Assembly (NCBI RefSeq): GCF_011397635.1
Contig: NC_064773.1
Coordinates: 318,001 to 382,000, forward strand
Reading direction: 5' to 3'
Source of the DNA: Epinephelus fuscoguttatus
Taxonomy: Eukaryota > Chordata > Actinopteri > Perciformes > Serranidae
DNA: 64,000 bases
Shown: piece after piece, positions 52,775 through 64,000 of the stretch
Layout: the number at the start of each line of letters is the position of its first letter
Numbering within the stretch: the first letter of the stretch is position 1
Notes under the pieces: model-generated
Told to the model about the DNA's origin: nothing
What the model saw: only the letters and a program-made list of their open reading frames with translations
Databases searched by the model: none
Made by a program: the position numbers and the translations under genes

Positions 52775-55700
52775 CTGAGGGGGGCAGATGGTCCAGGTTT
52801 GTATTGATCTGATCAGTTACAGGTTCAAAGACTTTCAGCCATCAGACTCACCTCAGGAGCTGGTCTCAGAGTCCAAAGGTTCAAACTCAACCCTGTCCCT
52901 TAGGAAGAATACTCCCTTAAGTTAAGGGATTCCTTTAGGAGCAACTCTCAGGTTGTCTCCATTCCCTCGGCTAGCTCCAGAGATGCTAACTGTGCTAATG
53001 CTAACAGGAGGAGGAGGAGCTCCACCCACACATCAGCAGACTCTGAGGGCAGACTGACGGTGTGAACTCGTCACTCACAGCATCAACATGGTTACCTGGT
53101 TTTATCTGAGCTGAATAATGTGTCTTGCATCTCTTACTCCTCTTCAATCGACATAAATTGAACCACAGTTTCATGTTCCGCTGATTATTAACCTGTAGAC
53201 AGACTCTGATTGGTTCCTTCAAATGTTCTGAAGGTTCCTGAAAACCTTCTGCCAACACATGAGAGCAAACTTCAGTTGTTAAGGGCAAACACCAAAATGT
53301 TTTCCTTTAAAGGAATACTCCAACGATTTGGGAGTTATGCCCTTTCTCTATCATTTTCATATTGAGACAACATGATCGATATCTTTTTTGTGTCTGTATG
53401 TCCAGTGGCTGGGTCTCGGTGGTTAGCATTGCAGCTTAGCTTAGCGAATACAATTGAAGTCTATAGGGGGTCAGTAGCCTACTCGTAAAAGTGAACAGAT
53501 AAACGTCCTCCTGACCCTTCAGACCCTCCTGACCCCCTGACCTCCTGACCTCCTGACCCTTCAGACCCCCTGACCTCCTGACCTCCTGACCCTTCAGACC
53601 CCCTGACCTCCTGACCCTTCAGACCCTCCTGACCCCCTGACCTCCTGACCCTTCAGACCCTCCTGACCCTTCAGACCCTCCTGACCCCCTGACCTCCTGA
53701 CCCTTCAGACCCTCCTGACCCTTCAGACCCTCCTGACCTCCTGACCCTTCAGACCTCCTGACCCTTCAGACCCTCCTGACCCTTCAGACCCTCCTGACCC
53801 CCTGACCTCCTGACCCTTCAGACCCCCTGACCTCCTGACCCTTCAGACCCTCCTGACCCCCTGACCTCCTGACCTCCTGACCTCCTGACCCTTCAGACCC
53901 TCCTGACCCTCTGACCTCCTGACCCTTCAGACCCTCCTGACCCCCTGACCTCCTGACCCTTCAGACCTCCTGACCTCCTGACCCTTCAGACCCTCCTGAC
54001 CCTTCAGACCCTCCTGACCCCCTGACCCTTCAGACCCTCCTGACCCCCTGACCTCCTGACCTTTATGGTTAACCTCCCTCCAGCGGTCTGACTCACCGGC
54101 TGTCCGTACTCCACCCAGTCCCCGTGGTCTCCCTTGTAGTACCACAGCCACTCGGTTGTCAGGACATAGTGAGGCGGCTTTGTTACCGAGGAAACTGTGG
54201 AGAGGCGGCGAACGGGCTGCGATTCCTGAGTCATCGTCACGAAGTCGACGCCACAGCTGAAAACAGAGAAGAGTCTGAGTCAACACCTCATCCACTATCA
54301 TCTTCACACCTGGACGAAGGTGAGATGTGACCTCCGACCTGTGCATCTTAGACGGGTCACAGAAGTCCTGCTCAATGTCCTCCATGTGCGGCAGATCCAT
54401 CCAGGTGAAGCCATCAAACACCTCCCACTTGTAGGGCAGGTGGAAGTGAACACGGCGACACTCGTCTGGTCAGAAACAACAGAACGATGTGAGACTGCAG
54501 CGGAGAGAGGCTGTGGTTTCATTTAAAGAAATCTGCTCCTGTGGTGACGTTAGAGAAATGATTAACCTGATGACATCACACACCATTCAATAATCTCTTT
54601 AAGGTTCATAAAAAATAACAACACAAATAAAAGAGTATCCTCCTGCATGGACCAGAGTCTCTTTAACCGGCCCGGTGCAGCTGCACGTTTAGACAAAGAC
54701 AGGCCTGTCTCCATTAGAGGCCTGGTCTGGTTACACCAAACACCTGGTTTTCAGCTAATGTCAAGTATTTAAACTCTGCTGCCATCTGGTGGAGTTTAAA
54801 TAACCAGGTGATGTGTGATGACAGGGTGACGGTGAGGTTACGATGAAGTAATGAATGTGAACTCACTCTGAAACCTGCAGCTGTTTCTGGTGAAGTGCAG
54901 ACAGATCTCTGTCCGCTCATCCGTCTGATCCACAGCGTGATACGACGAATCAGGAGACGTCTCTGACAGACACATGGATACATCGAGAGTCATCCTGCAC
55001 GCTGTCTGATACACTGCTAATACTGAGCAGGTGTAAAAAGGTGTGTCATTGTTACCTGTGGCAGCGGCGGCGGTGAGGTGGTGGATGTTCCTGTAGATGA
55101 CAGGCAGCTCGTGGATGACATCAGCGCTCAGTCCCCTCTCCTCCAGCATGCGGCGGCCTTCCTGGTCAATGGCGTGCTGGCGTTTACACTTGCTTCCGAA
55201 CATGCAGTCGCCCTGGACGAAGTGCTGACACAGGTGCACCTTGGTGCAGCTCTCCCTGAAGGTGCAGTTGCCATGAGGACCGCAGCCTTTGTTGTAGTGC
55301 AGACACACCTGAGACAGGAAGTCAAACAGGAAGTGACACAGCCAGCGGTGAAACACCTGAGAAACACATTACACTGAAGAAATCTAATGTTTGTTTTTAA
55401 TCATGACTGAACTTCCCATAATAAATCATCTTTTAATAAACGATTACAGGTGGACGTTTGTTGTAAATATGTGTTTTCATAATTACAACAAAAAGAGTTT
55501 GTGTTTATGGATTAAATGTAAAATATATATATATGTGATGCTTATAGAACGAAAGTCAGAATATACACAAAGAACAAAATCTGAAATGAAACTTTGAGTA
55601 TATGGAGTGACAGTCTAAATATACGGAATTAAAGTTCCGTGACAGTCGGCATATATAGAATTAAAGTCTGGTTATATAGAACAAAACTTGATTTGAGTGT

Positions 55701-58700
55701 ATGGAATAAAAGCCAGAATACTTAGAATGAACTTAAATATACAGAATGGAAGTCAGAATATATAAAACAAAACTCTGAGTGCATGAAGTGGCAGTCACAA
55801 TATACGACATGAAAGTTTGAGTTTATAGAATGAAAGTTGGAATATAATGGAATAAAAGTACAGAAGAATATACAGAATTAAATTTGAATATATGGAATGA
55901 AACTTGAATATAGAGAATGAAAGCCCGAAAATATAGAATGAAACTTTGAGTGTATAGAGTAAAAGTTTGACTATATATAATTAAAGCCAGAATGATACTT
56001 TAAATATAAAGAATGAAAGTTGGATGAAACTCAGCATATATAGAACTAAAGTTTGGTTATATCAAATAAAAAGTTTCAGTTTATAGAATGAACATTGGAA
56101 TATAATGGAATCAAAGTTTGATTATATGGATTAAAAGTCAGAATATACAGAACGGAATTAAAATGTATGGAATGAAACTTGAACATATTGAATACAAGTG
56201 GGAATACATAGGATCAAAGTTTGAGTGTATGGAATGACAGTGGGAATATATAGAGTTAAATTTAAATATACGGAATTAAAGTTTGGACATTAGGAGTGAC
56301 AATGGGAATATATAGAGTTAAAGTTTAGATATACAGAATAAAGAGACAGAGAGAATCTATCACATGAAACTTAATAATATTGAATATAATTTGAGAAGAC
56401 TCTCTTCTCAATAAAGTGTGATTAATGTGATGTTCTATTAATATGACTTTTTTCTATTAATATGGGTTTTCAACTGTAGGATTCTGATGAATGGATGAAC
56501 AAATAAAAGGATGCTGTATTAATAAATGATGTGGTTGTGAGCATGAGATGTTTAGTCATGATGAATAAAACCAGACAGAAACAAAATGCTTTTACTTTAC
56601 CTCTGAGGAAAACTCACTCACTCACCTCCACACCTTTATTGTTTTTTCTTTTTTTTTTAATTTTTGTTCTTTTTCTTTTTTGTTCTTTTTTAAATTTTTG
56701 TTCTTTTTTCTTCTTTTTTTTCTTCTTTTTTTGTTCTTTTCCCTTTGTTCGTTTTTTTTTTCTTTTTTGTTCTTTGTTTTGTTTGTTGACGTCTTCAACT
56801 GTCCAAAACCCAAAGATGTTTATTTTAACAGCAGAGAACACTCAGGTACATCACAGGTGTCTCAGGTGTGTCTCAGGTGTGTCTCAGGCGTGTCTCAGGT
56901 GTATCTCAGGTGTGTTACAGGTGTGTCTCAGGTGTGTCTCAGGCGTATCTCAGGCGTGTCTCAGGTGTATCTCAGGCGTGTCTCAGGTGTGTCTCAGATG
57001 TGTTACAGGTGTGTTACAGGCGTGTCTCAGGTGTATCTCAGGTGTATCTCAGGTGTGTTACAGATGTGTCTCAGGTGTGTTACAGGTGTGTCTCGGGTGT
57101 GTTACAGACGTGCCTCAGGTGTGTTACAGGCGTGTCTCAGGTGTATCTCAGGTGTGTTACAAGTGTGTCTCAGGTGTGTTACAGGCGTGTCTCAGGTGTG
57201 TCTCAGGTGTGTTACAGGAGTGTCTCAGGCATGTTACATGCGTGTTACATGCGTGTTACAGGCATGTCTCAGGTGTATCTCGGGTCTATCTCAGGTGTGT
57301 TACAGGCGTGTCTCAGGTGTGTTACAGGCGTGTCTCAGGTGTGTTACAGGTGTATCTCAGGTGTGTCTCAGATGTGTTACAGGTGTGTTACAGGCGTGTC
57401 TCAGGTGTATCTCAGGTGTGTTACAGGCGTGTCTCAGGTGTATCTCAGGTGTGTCTCAGGTGTGTTACAGGCGTGTCTCAGGTGTATCTCAGGTGTGTTA
57501 CAGGTGTGGCTTAGGTGTATCTCGGGTGTATCTCGGGTGTATCTCAGGTGTGTTACAGGCGTGTCTCAGGTGTGTCTCAGGTGTATCTCAGGTGTGGCTC
57601 AGGTGTGGCTCAGGTGTGTTACAGGAGTGTCTCAGGTGTATCTCAGGTGTGTTACAGGTGTGGCTCAGGTGTATCTCAGGTGTATCTCAGGTGTGTTACA
57701 GGCGTGTCTGAGGTGTGTTATAGGCGTGTCTCAGGTGTATCTCGGGTGTATCTCAGGTGTGTTACAGGTGTGTCTCAGGTGTATCTCAGGTGTGTTACAG
57801 ATGTGGCTCAGGTGTATCTCAGGTGTGGCTCAGGTGTGGCTCAGGTGTGTTACAGATGTGGCTCAGGTGTATCTCAGGTGTGTTACAGGTGTGGCTCAGG
57901 TGTATCTCAGGTGTGTTACAGGTGTGTTACAGGTGTGTCTCAGGTGTATCTCGGGTGTATCTCAGGTGTGTTACAGGTGTGTCTCAGGTGTGGCTCAGGT
58001 GTATCTCAGGTGTGTTACAGGTGTGTTACAGATGTATCTCAGGTGTGGCTCAGGTGTGGCTCAGGTGTATCTCAGGTGTGTTACAGGTGTGTCTCAGGTG
58101 TATCTCAGGTGTGTTACAGGTGTGGCTCAGGTGTGTCTCAGATATATCTCAGGTGTGTTACAGGTGTGTCTCAGGTTTATCTCTCGTGTGTTACAGGTGT
58201 ATCTCAGGTGTGGCTCAGGTGTGCCTCAGGTGTGTTACCTCTGGCAGCAGGGCGGGGTCGTTCTGCAGCAGTAGCAGGAACAGCTGCTCCTCGTCGAGGT
58301 CGTGCAATGTGCATTCTCTCAGTAAGTCAAAGTTGCGACCCGAACGAATGTCGTGGGAGAATTTACACGGCTTCCTGCAACAGATGATGACATCACACAT
58401 CTTCATATCATCAGTGATCAATAATCAATACTTAATATTTATCACCAGTCTGCTGCGTCCTGACTTTATGACAACCTGCTGCAGAATGAGTTGAACAGAA
58501 CATACCTGCCGACTCTGGATTCAGCTGAATAAAAAGGATTCATAAATCATAACATTAAATTCTGAAGGTTTCACTCAGTGGTCAGGTGTGAACAGTTACA
58601 GGTGTGTGTGGTGCAGCTCAAACACCTGACGACACAATATTTAGATCCTCAGTGACAAACAGGTAAACACTAGTTAGTTAATGAGGGGAAAACTATTATC

Positions 58701-59202
58701 CAAATTCCAGCAGCTGCTGACACAAACAAACATGTGAAAACATGTCAACATGCATGACACGTTTCAAACAGCTGCTGTGAGATAAATAAATTCAGGCTGA
58801 GGAACAAACTGCAGCAGAGACGAGGACGGACTGATGAAGCTTCACTACAGGTTAATAAAGGACACCTGTCCACATGCAAATGAGGACGAGGAGCAGCAGA
58901 TTCTACCTGAGATATGAACACATGATCAGAAACACTCAGACAGGTGAGCACACGCCATCATCATCACCATCAGTTTCATTTCCCTGGAATCAGTCAGCTG
59001 TTCTATGACTTCACTGTAACATGACACCTTCTCATGGCTATGGTGTTGCTATGGTAACAGCTTTGGTCCCTGTTTACTTCCTGTCAGCTGACAAACTGTC
59101 CAAGGTACAACGTTGTAATGTCACCTCAGTGAGGTGTGACACACTTTAATGAGACTAATTACAGATCGTCTGTGTGTCGGTCCCACGGTGACCACAGAGT
59201 CC

Positions 59203-59234
<32 letters not shown>

Positions 59235-59823
59235 GTTTTGTGGTGTAATGCTCCTTTAATACGCAGCTGCAGCAGGTTTCTGTTTCCTTAAGTTTCGTTT
59301 GGCCTGTTCACAGCTGCAGGAGGAGTGTATCCCTCCGCGGCGGAGGAAACAGACAGTGAAATTAATGCAGATGATGAGTTCAGTCTCTGCGTGTTGTTTT
59401 AGATCTACGGAAGCCTGGAAGCGGTTAATAACTTCATCAGAACAAACTGATTGTACATGTTACTGTGACACCCTGTGCGCGTGCGCGCTGCTCTCACCTG
59501 CCCTTGCCGAACCTGCAGTTTCCGTAGATGAAGAACTTGCACAGGTGGAGGTGTGGACAGTCCTCCTGGCTGCAGCCTCCGCTCTCCTCCCGACCGTATC
59601 GACCGCACAGCCGCAGGGACGTCTGGGCCACCACGGTGAGGCCCCCCGCCGGGCCGCCGACCAACAGGAAGCGGGGACACTTCTGGACGATGAAGCAGAA
59701 CTCCTGCTCGGTGATGTCGACGCGCTGCAGCAGCTTGCGGTGCAGCTGCAGCAGCTCCATGGACCCGGAGCTGCTGCACAGCAAGCTGGTGGCGAGCTGC
59801 ACCTCCCGGCTGTACCCGGACAT
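52436..59823 (-). CDS. zc3hav1: ZC3HAV1-like (ZAP-like) CCCH-WWE protein lacking a PARP domain
   Basis: Related to vertebrate ZAP, which binds CpG-rich foreign RNA in the cytoplasm and recruits RNA decay factors. Exons: 59823-59498, 58374-58239, 55308-55056, 54962-54867, 54465-54339, 54256-54097, 52774-52654 and 52548-52436. All have GT-AG borders and matching phases: 443 residues. Residues 1-85 resemble the N-terminal winged-helix part. CCCH-type finger at C95-C103-C112-H116; Cys/His clusters at 156-179 and C181-C189-C195-H199; another finger at C259-C267-C273-H277. Tandem WWE-like region from about 280 (LPYKWEVF, GFTWMDLP, EQDFCDP; then EWLWYYKGDHGDWVEYG). The TAG at 52438-52436 follows RRPRFVSVAQVQ, where PARP12/ZC3HAV1 would continue to a catalytic domain. 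Synteny beside KIAA1549 supports ZC3HAV1 or ZC3HAV1L; the exact paralogue is uncertain. Confidence 0.88.
53505..54062. repeat. Minisatellite (cctcctgacccttcagac)
   Basis: Alternation of cctcctgac and ccttcagac blocks, about 560 bp, in the intron after exon 54256-54097 and starting about 35 bp from its donor. Confidence 0.92.
55400..56400. repeat. Degenerate AT-rich tandem repeat
   Basis: Diverged units built around aatatatagaat, gaaagttt and gagtatatggaatg fill about 1 kb of the intron between exons 58374-58239 and 55308-55056. Confidence 0.75.
56640..56785. repeat. T-rich low-complexity tract
   Basis: Runs of T broken by ttcttt and gttctttt; AA-poor on the plus strand. Open frames of Phe or Lys/Glu are low-complexity translations. 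Confidence 0.9.
56840..58236. repeat. 11-bp minisatellite starting at a splice donor
   Basis: About 125 copies of an 11-bp unit (caggtgtgtct, caggtgtgtta, caggtgtatct, caggtgtggct), ending directly at the donor of exon 58374-58239. Because the unit has no stops in any phase, all three plus frames are open for hundreds of codons (RCVSGVSQVCY style). These are not genes. Confidence 0.95.
58490..59497. other. First intron of the ZC3HAV1-like gene, non-coding part
   Basis: No exon homology or RNA gene seen. It contains a (gat)n run at 59203-59233. Confidence 0.6.
59498..59823 (-). CDS. zc3hav1: ZC3HAV1-like exon 1 (winged-helix part and first zinc finger)
   Basis: Start MSGYSREVQLATSLL at 59823. 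The frame is open upstream, but no other ATG fits the family start. DITEQEFCFIVQKCPRFLLV is the family's conserved N-terminal segment; HLHLCKFFIYGNCRFG begins the first CCCH finger, completed by exon 2 (KPCKFSH). GC-rich, like many first exons. Confidence 0.88.
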
Positions 59824-60182
59824 GATGCTCTCTGAGCGGACTCCACCGGCAGACTGAGCCCGGTCTGTACCCGCAGCCCGGTACACCTCCCACAACACTT
59901 CCGCCTCCACACTGTCACGGTAAAAGCACACCTCCACAACACAGGCACAGCAGCTGATAGTGACGTCACTGTCTGACAATAAATAAACAGTAAACAGAAG
60001 CAGGAACAAAGTGCAGCAGTGTCTGGTCTGTACAGGAACAACTGCTCCGGAACAAAACTCACAATATATAAAACAAATCAGTCTGAATGAAGACTGAAGG
60101 TTTATTCTGCTGAGTGACACTGATCAGATGACACTCCTCTGACACTTATATTTGATATGGAACTACAGGGACGTGTGCTGTG

Positions 60183-61730
60183 CAGTGTTGGGTAAGGGTT
60201 ACTTTAAAAATAATCAAAGTACTTTACTGCGTTACTTTTTTAAAAAGTAACCAGTTACTTTACTGCGTTACTCCCTGACAAATGTAACTCAAGCACTTTT
60301 GGGGCGTTGATGGCTTGGTGGTGGAGCAGGCGCCCGTGTGCAGGGCTGTTGCCACCGCGGCCGGTTCAGCTCCGGCCTGTGGCCCTTTGCTGCGTGTCGC
60401 TCCCTCTCTCTCCCCCTTCAGGCTCGTCTGTCCTGTACATTAAAGGCTTAAAAATGCCCGAAAAATATCTTAAAAAAAAAAAAAGTAACTCAAGCACTTT
60501 TAAAGTACTTTTGAGTATTCTACATTTCCTATTGGCCAATGGACCACAGGGCGCTAAGCCTACATTTTTTGTCTCCAAAATTAAAGTTATGGACCACTTG
60601 CCCTTCACTGAGATCCAGTTCTCCCATCACAGCCGTCACTTTGACCAGTAGAAACACACAACGATCTGCTGCCGTAGACAACTGTATGACAACAACACCC
60701 CAGCGTTTTTAATATTTCCTCTAGGGATGTTACCACACAGAGTAAAAGGGGGAAATGATGGTGTGAAACAGCAGAGGCACTTTGTCAACCCACTGAGTTA
60801 ACGTTACTGTCATTAGCATCAAGCTAGCAAACAATGGTACATCCTCACGGTCGGACATAAAGTAATAACATTAACAAATAGCGGCGGGGCTTTTACTCAC
60901 CACAGCTGCAGAGGCTCCCAGCTTCATTTGAAACAAACTACATTATAGACGGTCCATTATTTATTAATCCCTCTGTGTGTTTATATATTTACTTTAATCC
61001 GCTCCCGTTGTCTTTATAAAGTTAACAAATCACGTCGTCATTTCAAACTCAACACTTCCTGAACTTGTTTCAAATTAAAAGCCCCTTATAACCTCGGCTG
61101 AGAGAATCCCTCCATTTTCTAAATAGGCTTTTATTCTGAAACATTTGTCAGAACTTCCTGTGGAAGATACAGTAGCTTGACAGTTTACGTATGGCACTTC
61201 AAATGTAGCTCCTGCCATCTGCTGACGCTTTTAGGTGACTACAACAACATGTCGGCTGGCACATGAACACACACAGTGACTCAAATAATAGTAAAGTAAT
61301 AAAAATAGGACAAGAATAACCCAATGACATCACACACGCCGTGAAAGATGACCGGGGATAATTGGTGAGTACCAGCGTGTAGCGTGTACCAGGCATAATG
61401 CAAGTCCTGAGTCTGAAATATGTCTGTCAGCGAGTCCTACTCCACCTGTTTAGACTCCACCGTAGACAACGGCAGCATTTCTCCGACCACGTAGCGAGCC
61501 ACAAGCTTCATGACTTCTTTCAGACTGACAGGTTTAACGTTATCTCCGTTATTAGAACCAAACAACAGCCGTTGCTGTTTCGGAGCTGAAGGAGCAGCAT
61601 CCTAAAAGTAACGGAAGTAACTGATGTCTTGTTTGAAAATGTACTCAAGAATTTGATTACTCAAACAGCAAACTAATACGTTAGGTTACTCGTTACTGCG
61701 TTACTTAATAACACGTTATACCCAACTCTG
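60183..61730. mobile_element. hAT element, non-autonomous, 1548 bp, with perfect 8-bp target-site duplication
   Basis: The left end cagtgttgggtaa and, inverted, cagagttgggtataa match the CAG-GTTGGGTA termini of hAT elements. The duplication gtgctgtg is exact at 60175-60182 and 61731-61738. The subterminal region repeats agtaac/gcgttac motifs. No transposase frame was found. It lies just upstream of the ZC3HAV1-like gene. Confidence 0.92.
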
Positions 61731-61738
61731 GTGCTGTG

Positions 61739-63420
61739 ACAGAACATCAGAGATGGTAAATCAGCTGTTCAGTGAGAATAGAAAACATTCATCAGCTGTT
61801 TCCCTCTGGGCTCATCATGCTCTGTACAGACCGGACCTGTCCACCTCCTGCTGTGACACCTTCACTGACCACGCTGACACACCCACAGGAAAACTCTGTG
61901 TTTCACCAGCTTCCTGTTAAAACAACATAACACATCCTTCCTCACTGGCGGACTGACAGACTGTGTCTCCGCCCCACGTGTAACAGCAGCCTGGATCAAA
62001 CCTGCTCAGGGCAGAAGCTGGGAAATAAATCTGGTCTCTTCCTGACAGAAATCTGCTGTTTACAAAGTTCAAGAGACATCCTTTGAACTTGTTCATGGCT
62101 GTCACTCTGTCAGGTTCAGTAAAGACACTGAGACCATGTGCACCCAGAGACCGTGTCCCATCTGGTCTGGACCTATGAACATCATCATCATCATTACAGG
62201 CCGGTTTCATGACTGTCACAGTTTTAAAAAGCTCCTCCCGCCCTTCACTGAGACACAAACTGCTGAGTGACCGTCAGGATGGATTCAGCACCAACACATG
62301 AACTGACAGAAGAAATAAACAGCTTGAATAAGAATCAGTTGTCAACATGAACATTCATAGACTTACAAAAAGCCTTTGACATGACTGATCACATTAAAAT
62401 CAGGCATCAGTTTGTTCAGATGGGTGAATTTAAGTCATCATGTGGTCACATTACCTGTGGTGTCCCCCAGGGGTCAGTACTGGGGCCATGACTGTTTCTG
62501 TTATATATTAATGACCTGTGTGTCGGGTTACACAAACGCTGAAGTTTGTGTTATTTGTGGTTGATACTGATATTTAATGTTCCTGAGAGGACTGACAGCT
62601 GCTTCTGACACAGATCACAACAGACATCAACAAACTGTCACTGAATCTGACAAAAACAAAATAATGTCATTAAAAAAAAAAAGTGTGTAGGTATGTGCAG
62701 TTCGGGATCACATTCAGCCAAAGCTGTCAGGGAGCAGTGCATCATGGGAAAATCCAGACTCACACTGGACCATAGATCACTGTGATCATCTACTGCTCCT
62801 GTTAGAACAAGAGATAATTTACTTCTGAGCAACATTAAAAACGGTCGAGATGTCATTTAAATATTAAATCTAAAAACACAGAGTGCTGGTGCAGCTCTGC
62901 TGAGACGAGGTTTGTGTATTTAATATCTGAGACTCTTGTTTATTTATCTATATTAATGTTTGTCAATAAGTTGTTGACAGTTTCATTTTGAAATAAGAGA
63001 TGAATAGTGAGAGTGAGGATTATAGAAGAGTTCACTTCTTCCTTTTCATCATGTTCATGTATTCTTTGTTTTTATTGTTTGTTTTGCTTGAAATGAAGTC
63101 ACTGATTCATTGATTCATTATTAGTGTTATTAGTGTTAATGAAAGTGAAGTTGACATCATGTTTCTAACAGACTGATGAGACATTAAAATCAAACACATG
63201 GTTAATAATAATCTGAGTTTGATTTTAAATCTGTTTGTTTCAGAGGTTTTATTTTGCAGCCTCAGAGTGTGGCTGATGTTTGAACTCTGAGCTCACTGTG
63301 AAACCTTGATGATGAGCTGCAGGTGTGTGTGTGTGTGAGATCACACACAGGTGAGACTCGTCAGAGCTCCACCTCAGGTGAGATCAGGTGAGCGTGATGA
63401 TGATGAAGATGATGAGTGAG
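61739..63420. other. Intergenic with LINE remnant
   Basis: No gene supported apart from the reverse-transcriptase remnant listed separately. AT-rich toward 63200; the last 100 bp before 63423 has caggtgaga-type direct repeats. Confidence 0.5.
62345..62560 (+). mobile_element. LINE reverse-transcriptase remnant
   Basis: The plus strand reads KAFDMTDH at about 62370 and CGVPQGSVLGP at 62456-62488 followed by a stop, then LFLLYINDLCV. Frameshifts and stops show a fossil of a CR1/L2-type RT. Confidence 0.7.
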
Positions 63421-63422
63421 TC

Positions 63423-63700
63423 ATGATGCTGCTGCTGTCTGTCATGTGTCTGCTGCTCTCAGGTCAGAAATATACATTTACTCTCTCAACACATTTAACA
63501 CCTGTTTTGTTTTTACACATGACAACATCTTCACGTGTTTGTGCATCAAACTCATCAGCTGCTGCTGTTGCTGCTGTCCTCATCATCTTGTGCTTTTGTT
63601 TTCCATCTCCTCAGACGTGACGTCAAATCATCTGAATGTGACAGTGAATGAAACTCTGCAGGGACATGAGACGTTCTCTGGACTCTTTGGATTCACAGGT
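63423..63700 (+). CDS. Putative secreted/membrane protein, first two exons (incomplete)
   Basis: Exon 1 starts at ATG 63423 (a second ATG is next) with MMLLLSVMCLLLS, a signal-peptide-like leader, to a donor near 63462 (CTCAG-GTCAG). Exon 2 starts after ctcctcag near 63616: DVTSNHLNVTVNETLQGHETF, ending FGFT before ACAG-GTACAT near 63700. Phases agree (1 to 1), and NVT and NET are N-glycosylation sites. The phase-1 leader/ectodomain layout is typical of teleost immune-type receptors and other secreted proteins, but I do not recognise the family. The rest lies to the right of the window. Confidence 0.4.
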
Positions 63701-64000
63701 ACATTAATCAATAATTATTGATTCTCTCGTCAGATCTGATTCTAAACGTTCTGATCGTCCTCTGATTTAACTACTGTCACATTTTATCATCAAATGTTTC
63801 TCAGCACTAATAAAAAAAAGTGATTATTAAATTTAAAACAATTTTTAAAAACCAACTTCTGATTTTAAACATTTGTTGGAATGATTTTAAAAAAATATAT
63901 TTAAAAAATATGAAATGTGATATTAAAACAATTTGTTTGAACTTGAACATTATATAGAAACCCCATCTCTCTCTCACACACACACACACACACACTTTAT
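63701..64000. other. AT-rich intronic or intergenic end of window
   Basis: No exon seen; ends in (ca)n at 63977-63994. Confidence 0.5.

Noticed and set aside
56531..58494. Large plus-strand open frames (245-468 codons, RCVSGVSQVCY repeats) as a repeat-protein gene
   Set aside because: They are translations of an 11-bp minisatellite that is open in all three frames, with no start context, splice logic or homology, and they lie in an intron of the minus-strand ZC3HAV1-like gene.

Overview
The window is nuclear DNA of a ray-finned fish, most likely a percomorph teleost. The evidence is intron-split vertebrate genes with GT-AG splice sites, (CA)n tracts, long minisatellites, and Tc1, hAT, CR1/L2-type LINE and tRNA-SINE elements typical of teleosts. 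There are no prokaryotic genes, no operons and no CRISPR array. Long open frames in the tandem arrays at about 0.3-1.2, 38.7-40.8, 42.6-45.1 and 56.8-58.3 kb are stop-free minisatellites, not genes.

Three host genes lie on the minus strand. (1) An SVOPL-like major-facilitator transporter: nine coding exons between 6005 and 56, with its 3' part beyond the left edge. (2) KIAA1549: nineteen coding exons from 45684 to 26168, in phase throughout, predicting 1460 residues with a signal peptide, a long lumenal part, one membrane segment and a conserved cytoplasmic tail. (3) A ZC3HAV1-like (ZAP-like) gene: eight coding exons from 59823 to 52436, predicting 443 residues with CCCH zinc fingers and WWE modules but no PARP catalytic domain. 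The order and strand match the human 7q34 block SVOPL-(ATP6V0A4-TMEM213)-KIAA1549-ZC3HAV1L/ZC3HAV1, but I see no ATP6V0A4 or TMEM213 between the first two. At the right edge a plus-strand signal-peptide exon and a second exon (63423-63700) may start an unidentified secreted or membrane protein. The genes are linked by shared neighbourhood, not by a known common pathway.

Region by region: 0-6 kb SVOPL exons with intronic minisatellites and an RT relic; 6.3-7.2 kb a perfect hairpin and a SINE with target-site duplication; 8.2-16.8 kb a nested transposon complex (outer inverted-repeat element, LINE, Tc1 within the LINE, and a second inverted-repeat element); 17-26 kb intergenic, made of decayed repeats; 26-47.3 kb KIAA1549 with five long tandem arrays and a CpG-rich promoter region; 47.6-52.4 kb intergenic with a hAT element at 50971-51722; 52.4-59.8 kb the ZC3HAV1-like gene; 60.2-61.7 kb a hAT element with a perfect 8-bp duplication; 62-64 kb an RT relic and the partial gene.

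The strongest unexpected observations are: minisatellites that begin at, or are built from copies of, 5' splice sites in several introns; a 550-bp stretch at 42.9-43.45 kb that looks like a unique sequence overwritten by the neighbouring 27-bp repeat, probably an assembly or consensus artefact; and the PARP-less ZAP-like gene. No undescribed biological system is evident.
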